The notes: a model not told the origin generated them from the letters alone. A DNA stretch of 64,000 nt from Basidiobolus meristosporus CBS 931.73 (GCA_002104905.1 MCFE01000219.1:60252-124251); one strand, 5' to 3'; positions 1 through 12,640 are shown, counted from the first letter of the stretch. Numbers and translations: made by a program.

Positions 1-2579
1 TGGTGGTATTTATACATCTTACCAAATTAGATAAAAGTATAATAAACCTGGAAAACAAGCTCATATTACGCATCTGCCATTTTGTTCAAGCTTGGCCATC
101 ATTGGGAAATGTAATGAAATTTGGCATATATATTGGAGGAATGTAAGGGCTTCACTGAGAGTAGGGGCACCATTTCGAAAAACTAGCTATACACATACTG
201 AGGATAGCTCACCTTCAGCCCGATTATAGGAAGATAAGCTGGCTTTGCTCAACTTACAATCAATTCACAGCGTAATCCATACTTGTCTTATGGTTTGGAT
301 TGTTACTTCTGAATGACTTCAAGAAGGGTCAGTTCCGCAACTGTCATTGGATCATTCTTCATAATGGTAACGAGAATAATTCTACTTCTCAAGCATTAAC
401 AGGCCTCATCTACCAACGGTATATCCAGCTGTACACCAGAGATTGCATGAATGACCTCTCCTTGTGGCTTAGCATTCCCTGAACCAGATTGCCGTTATAG
501 TTTCTAAAGTAACTCAATCGAATGACAAATCGCCCATAACTCCTGAGCAAAATCGCCGCTTTATGGAAGCATGAGTATGAATACAGTAAACACTGGCTTG
601 TTTCTTCTGATCAATACAACTGAAACGAGTGAGTCTAGAACAGGTAACTTGTATTGGAGATGATCAATCGTAGTGGTTCAGTTCCTTCACCACTGTGACA
701 ATAATGAGTCAAACATTCGGATTCAATCCAAGTCAAGCCATTGTTTGCATAAAAAGAATATCAGACCATTTCTTATCCAATCTAGAGGACTTGCAGAATT
801 CCTGCAGGATATCACATGCTGGCTGTCCTTGGAACATACTTGCGAAGCTAACCACCAACGATGTTCTTTGCGGTCCTGGACACATCGGATTGACAGCATA
901 TGACTGGTATATGTCCCAATGAGCCAGTTTACGCCTAAAACAAACGCATAGATGGTGTGAAGTCAGCTCTGTATGAAAAGGGAAACAGATGGGGGAGGCA
1001 AGTTGTAGCTAGTCGAAATCAAGGATGGTGAGCAAACGGGGCTATTTGGCAATTAGATCAGCCATCACCCAAAATATTACAAGTCCTGTTGACCGTAGAT
1101 GCCTCTTTGAGAGGGCATGATGTGCAGAATGGCAATATGCTTAACCCAAATTCTGATATCCTGCATCAAGTCACACTGCATATCGCCACTCCACAAATGA
1201 AACAAGTGCTAATATGTATTTCAAATATATTAAAGAGCAACCGTCTTATCAGAGTCACCCGTTTCTCTCGGCTGGTCTCATATCAATAAGCTAGAACAGT
1301 TTAGTACTCATGCTTATAACATAAGTGATTTACTCATCAGTTTCGCTCTGGCAATTTACCTGATTGATTGGCCAAGTTGCTCTTGACTCGAGTGAAACAC
1401 GAATTGCAAGTCGACCGAAAGTCTAAGATACAAACTGGTTTCTGGAATATATTCCGTAGCAGTAGCTCTTTACCGTCGCAAAAGAGACAGCCAATTACAG
1501 CGACCTAGAGAGCATTCACCTACTGAACTGGATAAGGCAGTTTGGTGAATCAATGGCATTCACTGAACGTCTATCTATTTGCCTCTTTCTGCAATTCTTG
1601 CATTGTTCTCGAACTTGTGTTATATCGTTTCACCCGAAAATCTTCAAACGGATAAAAGCATCATTACATCTCGGATATGCTGATTCTGTACCTCATGTGT
1701 TTCGTGCAAGTAGTGAGCGGTCATAAGCTGGGGGTGCAGTGATGACAGGACTGCTCTGAATTAGGGAACTATACGTTCTTACAAGATAGGAAGCAATCCA
1801 GAAGGAGCGACGTCACTTCATTCCAGCACTATTCGACCTTGTATCTTCCAGATTTAGGCATGGAGGAAACATTATTATTTTCAGAATTGTAGAGTCAGCG
1901 TAACGCTTATTCATTCGTTGCAGCTGCAGTCGACGATCAGTAAAATATCACAATATTGTGGTGCTTCCACAAATTACAGCGCTGATGGGACAGTCCGGGC
2001 GCTATTATTTGCATAGAGTGTAATACTCCTTTAAACTCAGCTCAACATCCTTCAAAGAGTAATGAGTTGACTGTACCCGCTTGTGCTCTCGGACTGTCAG
2101 CATCAAGATTAATAAGGCAACCATAGAAAAGAGCTAGTATATTGGTAATGTCTCTGAACACTCTAAAATGATTCCAAAAGGAGGTTACTTTTGCATGAAC
2201 ATATGTTGAGCCTATTGAAATGATTGTACTCTTGACCACACATTCAATGGAACTCCAAAAATATCTGCCAACCATGTTTACGTACGAGAATCCTTCCCCA
2301 GCGTTATGAATGTCAAGACCATCGAAAGTCAACTTGTATATACTAACCTATCGAACTACTGCTCTGAATAGCAACACAGTTTTCAGTTACTAAAACCTTT
2401 CATCAAGCAAGTGAAGTAGCCAACTATATTGTTACCATAGTTGGAAGAAACCTGGCACAGAATTGGGACATATATGATTGCTAGCGAATCATTATACCTA
2501 AATCATCAATTAAGGTGAAGGAGGTAGGTTTTGATCATCAAAATGAATAAAAAGAGGTAATTTCCTGCATCTCAAATAC
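1..2579. other. Intergenic, no gene recognised
   Basis: About 2.6 kb with only short open frames on both strands. None has a family motif, a run of conserved-looking residues or plausible splice sites joining it to another. I see no repeat shared with the rest of the window. It probably holds the upstream region of the zinc-finger gene at 2664. Confidence 0.5.
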
Positions 2580-2591
2580 ATAAATATAAAC
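2580..2591 (+). promoter_or_regulatory. TATA-like box of the 2664 gene
   Basis: The stretch ATAAATATAAAC lies about 75 nt before the ATG at 2664, at a usual distance for a fungal core promoter with a short 5' leader. It is assigned by position and composition only. Confidence 0.4.
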
Positions 2592-2663
2592 GCCCGCCTT
2601 CCAAGTAACTCAAGCCAACTCTCTTAACCACTCTATTAGATTGATACTTTAGTGCTATAAACC

Positions 2664-4046
2664 ATGCTTGATCAAACAATATCACAATCAAATGGTTATC
2701 TTTACGACTCAAATTACTTGCCAGTCTTGGAACGCCTGAATATGGAATCACTGGACCAAGAGGAATCAGAGTTTACTAGTTTCATCAGCAACGCTTTACT
2801 TGAAGTCCCCCGGTTGACCATGATTACAGGCGGCTCTACTCCTGACTTCGAGTTCTGCCCAGCTACTCCCTTGGATGAAGTTTCAGACAACCAATTTATC
2901 TCCAGCTACACCTATCCTAGAGACAATCAATTCTCCCAACAACCTCAAAACCATCTTGGGCCTAGAGTCACTCATCGGACTAGAAGTGCAAGTATATCCA
3001 GTCTTTCTAGCATTACCTCTAGTACTTCAAGTATTGAGGAAAATTGGGATGCAGAGCCAGAGAACAGTTTTTTAGGCATGAATATGGGCGATATCGGAAT
3101 CAATATGGATCACTTCAGCCTGAATTCATCCCAGTCTATCAGCAATTCACCTAATATGAGTTCTTCACAAGAACAAGCATTTCCTGGCACGTACTCACCA
3201 AGCCAAAATCAATATGCACTGGACCACAGCGGCTACTTATCACCAAACACCCAGCTCAGCCCAAGCTCTAGCCTTTGCAGCACTGATAGTAGAAACATTC
3301 ATGTGGGCTCAGCACCAGAAGCGCACACTCAAGAAAACTATTTCCAGGAACTTCTATCATCCCAGCTCTTCTCAAGTCGACGTTCTAGTTTATGCAGTAT
3401 TGGAACTTCATCCTCACTTGTCGATCATGACCTTAGTAGGCCAGAAGATCTGATAAGCCTCCAGAATAATCAAGCCCACAACTGTAGCTTATCTACAATT
3501 GGCATGCCAGCCTTAAATGATAATCTCCCGTATCAATCGTTTGAGGAAAAGCCACCAGATACAGAAACTAGCTATCCAAAATTAGATCTCTCCCAAGAGA
3601 TGTATCCCGCAATGAGTGACCAATCTTTCCACCTTTCCCAAGAAAATCTCCAGTTTATTCCATTTAATTCAGGCCTGGATAACGCAAACGAATCAACATT
3701 GTGCAATCGGACCGCAAGGAGTCCACAATCATGCTCCATCAATCATACCCAAACAGAGTTCATCTGTCAAATATCTGGGTGCTCGAAAACGTTCCGTAGG
3801 AAGCACAGTCTTTTATCACATCAACGTACACATTCTGACGACAAGCCGTTCTCTTGTGAGTTCTGCAGTCGACCATTCGCTCGTAAGCACGATATGCTTC
3901 GCCATCGTAGGATGCATACCGGCCACAAACCATATCCGTGTGAAGCTTGTGGTGCCGGCTTCTATCGTACGGATGCCCGACAGCGTCATTACCAGGCTGA
4001 GCCTAAATGTTGGGAAGTTGTGATAAAGGGCAAGTTTGGCGTATAA
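2664..4046 (+). CDS. Crz1-like C2H2 zinc-finger transcription factor
   Basis: A 460-residue intronless frame. The first ~360 residues are Ser/Asn/Gln-rich and low in complexity, as in activation or regulatory regions. The C terminus (about 366-448) carries three fingers. The first is C-x4-C with two His, the second is a classical C2H2 with the core FARKHDMLRHRRMHTG, and the third is C2HC and ends RQRHYQAEPKC. The order of two C2H2 fingers followed by a final finger closed by Cys resembles the calcineurin-responsive Crz1/Prz1 group, so a nuclear, Ca2+-signalling role is an inference. The paralogue at 5924-7012 is convergent and keeps the last two fingers but not the first. The ATG is taken because it follows the TATA-like box and opens the longest frame. 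A wider C2H2 family is the alternative. Confidence 0.8.
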   Translation: MLDQTISQSNGYLYDSNYLPVLERLNMESLDQEESEFTSFISNALLEVPRLTMITGGSTPDFEFCPATPLDEVSDNQFISSYTYPRDNQFSQQPQNHLGPRVTHRTRSASISSLSSITSSTSSIEENWDAEPENSFLGMNMGDIGINMDHFSLNSSQSISNSPNMSSSQEQAFPGTYSPSQNQYALDHSGYLSPNTQLSPSSSLCSTDSRNIHVGSAPEAHTQENYFQELLSSQLFSSRRSSLCSIGTSSSLVDHDLSRPEDLISLQNNQAHNCSLSTIGMPALNDNLPYQSFEEKPPDTETSYPKLDLSQEMYPAMSDQSFHLSQENLQFIPFNSGLDNANESTLCNRTARSPQSCSINHTQTEFICQISGCSKTFRRKHSLLSHQRTHSDDKPFSCEFCSRPFARKHDMLRHRRMHTGHKPYPCEACGAGFYRTDARQRHYQAEPKCWEVVIKGKFGV

Positions 4047-5923
4047 AGGCTGGCTCTACCTGAACTTGCTGAATCAGAAAGCAATCTAGATGAGATGCAT
4101 ACTATAGTAACAAATGGGTATTTTTGTAATATCACTGGTGCCACCCTATTATATGATCCTGCTTAGTTGCCAAGTATTTCTCCTATTGCGTTTAGGTTCC
4201 AATGTATTTACTAATCTTCAGTCATCTCAACATCCATGTTCTTTAGCCATGCTGCTCATAGAATGACCAAAGACTTCAAGAGAACAATCAATAAAGAGTA
4301 ATAATAGGCTTCTTATGAAATACACTCTTAACGCAGTTAGTTCAATTCCAGCTGCGCTATATCAGCATGAGGTTAGTTCACATAGACATGAACTAGATTC
4401 GTCCGGCAACTGACTATGGCAATTAGCAGACACTGCGCCTCACATCTACATTTTACCAGGGATTCTTGAAACCATGAAGTTCGTGAAACCATTTGTATCT
4501 TTTCTTTGAGTATGTTTCACGCTTTGTCTGGGAGACAGTCCACAAATCGGATGACTTTGATCTATGAACTAAACGGAACTCGTACAACAACGCATCAAAG
4601 CCCCTGTTACCCTGGAGTAACCGGCTATTCAAATGGTATCTTTAGGATCCCTCCCATTGCCCGTGGCCCTATGGAGCCGATAAAGTATCTGGAATGTGTG
4701 ATATAATCGATTAGCTCACCGGTATATTCCAACGCCGATTCATCCCACCTGTGTTGAGGATGGGGAGGTAGTGATGTTCATTCCGAGTAAAACAGGTATC
4801 ACTTACCTAGGTTTCTCGTATTTGGGGTTTCGAAATTATTTCCTAATGTGGAAGATTGTCACACTCACGATAGCCCTGATATCGATTGGGTTTAGTTTGG
4901 ATGGCTGTGAGTTGGTTCCCTAAGTTTAGGACGTTCTTGATCGACTTGTGATTGTGCCATAGCGGGCAAGGGAACGTCTAATGAATGGTTGACTGTCAGA
5001 TGACCAACTGCATAGAGGTTTATCAATCTAGTTGTGTATGCAGAGGGATATTAGTTGTAAATTAGGACAATAGGCGTACGAGCCTGTTATCTATCCATCC
5101 TCTCAGGGTTGCCCAAACGGAATTTGGGTGGTCAGCTTGTGAATTCCCTGAAGCCCAAATTCTCTGATAGATAATTGCAACCCCATCGGTTTGCTAGGCT
5201 AATGTCTCATTAAACGTACATCACCGTAGTAGCACACTAATATTCATACTAACCAAATGTGGTAAGCCGATTGGGGATTCCTGCATGTAATTTAAGTACT
5301 GCGTGATCAACAATATCTTCCTCCAGCAGCCGAGATGTAAGATTGCTACTGGCTCGCTATTGAAGTGATGCGAAGGTGCAGACCTCTATAGCATCTAGAA
5401 ACTATCATTAATACAATGCTGAGCCCAAGAAGTGGCATCTCGTTAGGCATTATTATGACCAGGAGTCAATGGCCGTATTCAGTCTCTCAGTGTGAGAAGA
5501 AACCACTTCGGTTTCTATGAAGGAGTATATTGATATGAATATGATTTTTAATAAGATTATGTAAACCAGAAGGCGGAGCCTTATCCTGTCTGATTCATAT
5601 GCTAGTCATTGAATGCAGTCACTTGATCCACAAATAGAAGATCACAAAAGGAGACCAGAAATAACATCTATTTACACATGATTAAACCAACAATAGTGAT
5701 GGATACAGTAATGTAGAATTTACATAACTTTCAGGCGGCAGCCTAGCATATCTCAAATACGAAGTAGTCAAATTAAAATTAGTGGGATAGTAGCTAATAT
5801 GTATGACTGAACTGCTGGTAGAAGCTGGCGAGGATTTGGTGACCAATTGTTTCCTTGAACACAATCACGTCTTTTGCTGCAGAGGAATCCCTCTCCCTCC
5901 AATGGGTGCTTGAGCTGATGCAA
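4047..5923. other. Intergenic between convergent zinc-finger genes
   Basis: About 1.9 kb shared by the 3' ends of two convergent factor genes. Short open frames are present but none shows recognisable motifs. No LTR or other repeat from the window is visible here. Confidence 0.5.
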
Positions 5924-7012
5924 CTAGTAGTGGTACACCAAATTTTTGGCCCTCATCATCTCAGCCCAACATTTGGGTTCGTTCTGGTAGTGACGCTGTC
6001 GTACATCCGTTCGGTAGAAGCTTTCCCCACAGGATTCGCACGGATATGGCTTTTGCCCTGTATGCTTTCGGCGATGACGAAGCATGTCATGCTTTCGAGC
6101 AAAGCAGTGGCCACAGTATTCACAGGTGTAGGGTCGCTCATTCGATGACGTGCACTGTTGTACAGTGGAGGGTCTTTTGCACTTGGTCTTTTTGGCGGAG
6201 GCGCCTCCGTATACATCGTGTTTGGCTGGCTTCTGTAAGCGGGGGTTTTTTTTCGGACGAGTCGGAATCGATGTAGTCGGGCTGGAGAGATTGGGGATTG
6301 TGCTGTTTAGGAGAAAGTGGCTCTTGACCAGCTTAGGGCTTGGGATCTGTGAGGGAAGCAACGTCTCCATGGAGGGAGGAATTGTCTCAGACTCCACATA
6401 GGTATCTGTGGATAGCACATCAGGGCATTCAAAGTAGTCCCCAAGATCCAAGAAACCTGGACTAGAGTTGTCGCTGCTTGCTTGATCATCAAAATGCCGA
6501 GCCATACTCGAAACCGAGGGAGTCACGGTGTAGTAACTCTCGAAAGCAATTGACTCTGGCACCTGGAAATCCTGACTCGGGACAGAGAAGCCCACATCAC
6601 TTTGCTCTACACTACCCAACGTCCCTCCCCTTTCCCTGCAGGAATCTATAGGACAAGCACTGGACAAGCGACGCACATTTAAATATGGGGTTTGGGATTC
6701 TTCAGTGAATTCAACCAAGCTCGAGTCTAGTTCGTCTAACATATGGATACTTGAGGAGCTAGCTATACTTTGACGACGTGAGCATGATTCGTACACGGAC
6801 ACTCCATTCCTGAGGTCTCTTTGTGTACACAGAGTGGTATAACTTAAGGGATCAGGGTAGTTCGAGCTGAGAGGATACGAAGGGCTTGAGAAAATAGGTT
6901 CGGGGAAGGAGGTGGGGACTAAGTCGAACTCGGGACCGGTAACATAGTGAAATTTCTGGACGGCTGGGTTTCCAATTGTAAGAAGTGAATTGGACATGAC
7001 TAGGATGGTCAA
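5924..7012 (-). CDS. Crz1-like C2H2 zinc-finger transcription factor (paralogue)
   Basis: A 362-residue intronless frame on the minus strand. It has a Ser/Pro-rich N-terminal region and two C-terminal fingers (about 295-348): a C2H2 with core FARKHDMLRHRRKHTG, then a C2HC finger ending RQRHYQNEPKC. These match fingers 2 and 3 of the protein at 2664-4046 almost residue for residue, so the two are paralogues. Finger 1 is missing; the aligned region is a basic, Lys-rich stretch with no Cys pair. The N-terminal halves have diverged strongly. A second Met at residue 6 could also start translation. A short piece of residues ~58-88 recurs as a relic near 10.8 kb. Role inferred as a sequence-specific DNA-binding factor. 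Confidence 0.8.
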   Translation of the reverse strand: MTILVMSNSLLTIGNPAVQKFHYVTGPEFDLVPTSFPEPIFSSPSYPLSSNYPDPLSYTTLCTQRDLRNGVSVYESCSRRQSIASSSSIHMLDELDSSLVEFTEESQTPYLNVRRLSSACPIDSCRERGGTLGSVEQSDVGFSVPSQDFQVPESIAFESYYTVTPSVSSMARHFDDQASSDNSSPGFLDLGDYFECPDVLSTDTYVESETIPPSMETLLPSQIPSPKLVKSHFLLNSTIPNLSSPTTSIPTRPKKNPRLQKPAKHDVYGGASAKKTKCKRPSTVQQCTSSNERPYTCEYCGHCFARKHDMLRHRRKHTGQKPYPCESCGESFYRTDVRQRHYQNEPKCWAEMMRAKNLVYHY

Positions 7013-7062
7013 TGATTCCCTTTGAAGGTGGGTTGTCTGAATCTTGGAGGGAGCGGTGGGCG

Positions 7063-7073
7063 CTATTTATTGG
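7063..7073 (-). promoter_or_regulatory. TATA-like box of the 5924-7012 gene
   Basis: On the minus strand this reads CCAATAAATAG, about 50 nt before the ATG at 7012. Assigned only by composition and distance. Confidence 0.35.
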
Positions 7074-10000
7074 AAAACACTGATTAGCCTAATGCAGTTA
7101 GGGATTGTCGAATCGATTTCGATTCCATGGGATTATGTGCAAAGTCCAAGACCTCATAGTCGAGTGCATAGTTTAATAATCTGGTTGAGCCCGCCTAGCC
7201 GTTGACTCAGTGGGCCTTGAATTTGAGGTGCATCGTCGACTTGGGGCACAATAAATTGAGTAATTATCGGAATTGATTGGGTTTCCCAAGAAGGCAATAC
7301 TCCAGGGGATTGTGTAGACCAGTGCCGGATTAACCTCACTCGACAGGAGAATACAATAGCCTCAGGGCAATTTAGAGGCTCATCAATTAGCACTAGAATA
7401 GTACAGATTCGGCATTTCTGATTGAGGCCATTTCAATTAGTTGACAGTATAATGTAAGCAGCGATGGGCTCTTGTTGCATCCCGAGCACTTGCATATGGG
7501 CTGGCTGAGATGGAGTCGAACAATCAGCAGGATATCATTGCCGCGTAAATGGTCGCTTCATTCCCCAGAAGCTTGGCATTGTCATTCATTAGGTCTTATC
7601 GATGATTGTTAAGCTCTTACGAAGTCTAGTAGATCATCAATTAGGATAAGGTAATAGGAGTCAACGATCCATGCAGGATTCAATATAAATCAAGAGGTAA
7701 AACAGAGAGTTTAGCTAATCTAATACAACGGGTTTTGGTGAGATCAGGCTCTGTATAAGGATCCATTATGTATATACTGATCGGATTCGATAAACGAGCT
7801 GTTTTACGAAGGTCCCGGCTACTTGTGAGGGCAAACCCAGGTTAGTTAGCTGTGCTCTCATCATATGTATCAACAGTAACTGGCTCAACACAATTGTACA
7901 ACATGACCAAGCAGTACACGATCCCAAAGAGATATGCACACACGGCAGTGCCTTGCATCAAGAGACTGATCTAGAATCGACCAAAATGCTAGTTACTAGC
8001 GGGTAGTCCAGTGGATGAACTCAGGATCGATTTTGCCCAATAGAATGTCATGCCCAATGTCCAATTAATCGTGATGTATTGGGTTGTAAAACGAAGCATA
8101 GCCGTCGACGGCGAGATAAGCCGGATCGAATCGGTCTGAGCCAAACAGAGACAGATGTACCAGGCTTCAGATGATGGCAGTAATCCCGAGAGTCCGGTGA
8201 CTGAAGCCTGCGAGATGGGAGGTGGCGTATGTCGAGCCTGAGGTGTCAACACCACAGTGCACTGGGAATGGTAATTCGAAGAGATTACGAGAATCTTTGT
8301 CATCAATTTCAAGACCTGGGGTGGAGTTCTGCGGGATGAAACCGCCCATTACAAATGCAGCCAGGCTCGTCCGTTACTACTGGTTACACTTGGATTTTGG
8401 CAACTTCATCACACCTCCCAGCATTCAATATCTATTTGCACAGGAGGCCGGCTGTCAGCTTATTATTCTGATGGTGGGACACGGCGACTCTGCCTCCTTT
8501 TAGGAGTGACTGGTTTGGTTGGGATTTAAAGCCTTTCGATCTATATTCATAGCCTCTAAACCAGATTAGGCCTGTTTTGTTTCACAAACAAGCACCACAA
8601 AGCAGGGTTAACCTCTGGGTAATACTCCTTTGGGCCGGCCTATTTAGGATCCTCAGTCATAAACGTTACCCCACAGTTATGTGTAATTATGCAGTATGTC
8701 CGCGATTACTATTTGTGAGTTCGGAATGGCGATCCATTGGATTCCTTTCTTCTCCAAACTCGCCCATCGTACCATGCATCGATACCCAATCATTAGTACT
8801 AATATGGCTAGCTGGTGGCAGTTAGAGGGGATGCACATTATTACAGTAACACCTCGAGCCCGTTGATGCAAATGTGACTGGAGAGACTTGCGAATGGAAT
8901 AGACGCTACTACTAAAATGGTTTGGTCTCAAACGAGAAAACCCCACTGCCCAATATCATGTGAGCGGCGACTGAGTAATGAAACGCCCAAAGCCCCCGTG
9001 ATCTCAGGTCATCGCTGCGACGTATCACCTGAGAGGCTATGTATGGCGAGCTTGACTTTGTTTTGGTGATCCGTCCCTCTCCGATCACTTTCATCTCGCG
9101 CAGGACACAGGAATTCAATGGGATGAAGCCAGGTGACCTTTCTGTGAGACTGAGAGGGATTGCGGAGGACAGGATGGAGCTACCTACTGTCTCGGAATAG
9201 TAAGCCATCAAGAGTAGCCTGGTTTTTGTGCCAACCAGATTGTGTAAAGGATCAGTATCAGTGCTCCCATCTACCAGTTCACATTACTAGTTTGGTTAAT
9301 CATAATGAACAATCATTTGTTTCTGCGATAACACCGACTGCATCGTGCGGAAATTGGATCGTCAGATTTTGATAATCAGGTTGGTTACCACACCACTGCC
9401 GAGTTTTTCAAAGGTAGACAAGGCGCTTGTGGCGGATTTGTATTGCACAGAAGGAGAGATACTGGCCATAGCCAGAGAGTTCACCAATTTACCGAAATGA
9501 AGCGCTGGGAATACAATGGCTCAAAGGCTTTGTTGTTTGTGTGTTCTCAACTCAAACTGCAAGGACCAGGCGAGTCTCCCAAGGCAGGTGGTATGGAAAG
9601 TCGGTGTTACTGCTTATTGTAATTTAATCAGTTCGTTTGCTGGCTAAAATTAGGTTTCAAACTGTGTGTTTACTGTAGGCACTAGCATATGGTCAGAGTG
9701 ATCACGGGATATCAAGATCGCAGATTTGGCTTTTTATATATTGCTTGGTAGTATAGCCGATATATTGAGACTCGGCTACGCATGTACAGTATGGAAATCC
9801 CTGGAGGTCTGTATGGGAGACTTCACAATGCTCTAAGCCCATTCCAACTCCAAAGAGATTCTCAAGAATGTTATTCAGGTACACTCGTTCCTGTACTATT
9901 GGATAGGGACTATTCCACTCACCATGCTAATATTCAGCATTGTCTTACTGTGGTATCTATCTTGATTCCATTTCAGAGGCAATTAGCACCAGTAATACTA

Positions 10001-10754
10001 CAGTCCAAATGCACCACTGTGCTGGACATATGACAGAACCTACAGCATTGTAGAAATATGGTCTACTATATAAAGCAAATGGAAGCTTATTCTTGAAGCG
10101 GAGCGTGAACAGTGATTATAGATTAAATTATATTAGGAAGCGGCAAGTATCTTTCATGGTATATAGACTATAAATGGTGCTGTTCCACTTTGGGGAACCT
10201 TCATAATGCTACTAATTGGTTTCGCGCCGAATTGCTCATTTATCTTGATTTAGCATTTAGTCAACCGGTTGAAATTAATATGAGCTAGACAGTTCATTTC
10301 GTAATATGATCTTGACATTTTTTCCAGATTGCGGAGGTGTTAAAAGCATAGAGATTTTCAAGGTCATCCAGATGGCCTTTAACCTGTCACGCCCACATCC
10401 CTTAGCACCCCCCTCAAAGTGAATTGAACTTAGCTCTACGAATAGTATTAGTGCTTTGCTTACGGTCAATTAAGTAACATGTGAATATCACACTTCCAGA
10501 TTCCCAATTCCACTTACTTCATATAAATGCATGTGTATCATTGACAACTAGTGATAAATCAGATAGAGTGTATAGCCCAAAGAGCATCGTGCTGAATAAT
10601 TGGTTTTATATCTATGTATCCATATAAATGTGCTTCCTATGCAGTCGGGTAATTTGCAATCAATTTTGCTTCATGCTGAAGTGATTCGGGGTGTTTCGAT
10701 GAAAGGTTGCATTCGTTGAAGTAAAAGCAAACCAAAACTTCGTAAATACAACGT
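7074..10754. other. Intergenic with coding-like scraps on the minus strand
   Basis: A 3.7 kb stretch without an intact gene. Between about 7.7 and 8.35 kb the minus strand has short hydrophobic and aromatic-rich frames broken by stops and frame changes, which could be a dead membrane-protein gene; I cannot name a family. The rest shows nothing recognisable. Confidence 0.35.
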
Positions 10755-10862
10755 CGAAAGCTCAAGGAGCTAGCTATACTTTGACGATGTGAGCATGTCC
10801 CGTACACGGATGCTCCATACCTGAGGCCTCCCTCTGTACGCAGAGTTGAATGAGTAGAAGTG
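10755..10862 (-). pseudogene. Fragment of the 5924-7012 zinc-finger gene
   Basis: About 100 bp here match nucleotides ~6755-6845 with few differences; a shared core is GAGCTAGCTATACTTTGACG. The same reading frame survives locally: the relic gives SVYGTCSHRQSIASS where the intact paralogue has SVYESCSRRQSIASS (residues ~72-86). Upstream and downstream the match stops, and no finger domain follows. It is a partial duplicate or the last trace of a third paralogue. Confidence 0.75.
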
Positions 10863-11496
10863 CATATGCCCAATACTCCTGGGAATTGACATCTTGTGCT
10901 ATTTAATAACTATTGTTTACTTTCATCAGTGCTATATGTAAAGCCTAGCTTTGCAGTAATATACATATACAGATAGGCCGAAGAGCAATCTGTGTGGTAT
11001 TTTCAAAATATCCCGAAGAAAAAAATGAAGCAAAGGCCAGCAGAATATCATCAAAACATCTGCTGAATTCCAAGTTTCTCAAAAGTGACGATTCTCAATA
11101 TCTCAGGTACTAGCTTCACAGCAGACTAGCAGACATCCTTTCCATAGAGTTTCAAAAAGAATCCGCGGTTGTCAGGTAATTTGGGAATTTTTTCATTGAG
11201 ATTTGTTATCTTGACACCTGATGACTACATGTTCATATCAGACCCCCATAAAAAATAGTAAATCTGGACTTCATATGGTATTCTGCAAGTGTCTTGCTGG
11301 TATTTTTCTGATATTCTGCTGGTATCTTTCATTCAATTTTAGTTATAAATATTCTTGGCTGAAACCATATTTAGAATGAGGATTACTCTGGCATGACACT
11401 TGTTTAGTCATATGCTTACGGGTCTCCAAGAAGGCCAGAACTTCTATTATTCAAGTTTATAGCTTCAAGGAAACTTAGATTTTTGCTGGTCTTATG

Positions 11497-11558
11497 TGAG
11501 ACCACATAATCTGCTTATTCTCCCAATAACATCCAATATCTCCAAAACTGCTACAACA
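11497..11558 (+). repeat. Copia LTR fragment (3' end only)
   Basis: Sixty-two bases match the last part of the LTR at 32894-33242, including ACCACATAAT and a diverged end CTACAACA for CTTACAACA. The rest of the LTR is not visible, so this is an old truncated remnant. Confidence 0.65.
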
Positions 11559-12060
11559 GAAGTTAATGCTATTCTAACTTGAACTTACAATGGCAATGTA
11601 CCACAAAACAGTCAAAGAATCAAGCTGCTTACAATCTTTCAGTCCCATACTTAGTCTAGGAATACCTAAATATAATGCTCAGGTAGGGCTCCTAATCTTC
11701 ATTTCTTGACAAGTAGAAATTAGCCCTATTGGACCAGATGGTCCCATTGTATTTAGCTATTTTGACTTTATAGCAAGGATATATGAAGTCCAAATGAAGT
11801 TATTGAAATCTCTCTGGTATGCACTTTGTGATAGTGTTTTGTTTCTTTCAAAATGGTTGCAAATACCTTGTCTTACATTGCCTTTACTGAAGCAATTTTG
11901 GCAATTTTTAATTGAACCTAATGGCCTAACACTTCATCAATAAATGATGGTACGGCTTTCAACAATCATATTTCAAACATTTAAAAGCCAACCCTACTAA
12001 CTGCGAAGAATTATTGAGCATTATTTGCTTTTTCTTATACCACCTTCAAGTACTTGGTTT

Positions 12061-12640
12061 AGCAGCCTTTACACATTGGGTGACCAAGGTTGCGACTGCG
12101 TGAAAACTCAACCTTGGTGTCTGTAACATGAGCGGCAGTACAAGTTTTGCAAGCTAATCTACGGCTCTTTGAGCCATAACCTTTACTCATCGACAGGTAA
12201 GTGTGGTTTTCAACACTTCCGAGTTGCCTCTGACTACCTGGGGACCCTTGATGTCTGAACCGGCCAAATTCTTACAATATTGCAAGTAATTGTATAATAA
12301 AACATCCTTGAAAGAGGAATGAGATACGCCACGCTTTTGATAAGAAAATGTACGATAAGATCTATAGGCATTGGCTTCACGGATACCCAGGATGAAACCG
12401 TAGAAACGCATCTCCTATCTTTCTGTAGATATATCATCATGGTAAGATGTCAAATTATCTCGAAGATTATTAGCAGCACCAACCGAACCTACAAATATAG
12501 TAAATGGAGCACATGTTGTTTCTTCAAGACAGGATTCTACTTACTTTTATGGGCCTCATATTCTTCAACCACTTCAGGCCGCTGAATGGTTATCACTTCA
12601 CCATTATCCCCTACAAAAGCTCTCCATCCAGCAAGCCTTG
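12061..12640 (-). pseudogene. piggyBac-like transposase relic
   Basis: Minus-strand pieces read in order as the C-terminal half of a DDE_Tnp_1_7 (piggyBac/PGBD) transposase. First comes RPEVVEEYEAHK, then an apparent 56-nt intron (12489-12544, GT-AG on the minus strand), then GAANNLRDNLTSY, an in-frame TAG, FYGFILGIREANAYRSY and GVSHSSFKD, and finally Cys pairs (ACKTC, then CKGC) like a C-terminal zinc-binding tail. The pattern of VV..Y....G..N.LR..Y followed by a hydrophobic segment ending in NAY is typical of the family. The N-terminal catalytic half was not found. A shorter relative lies at about 56.45-56.6 kb. Dead copy; the family assignment is from motif order only. Confidence 0.55.
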
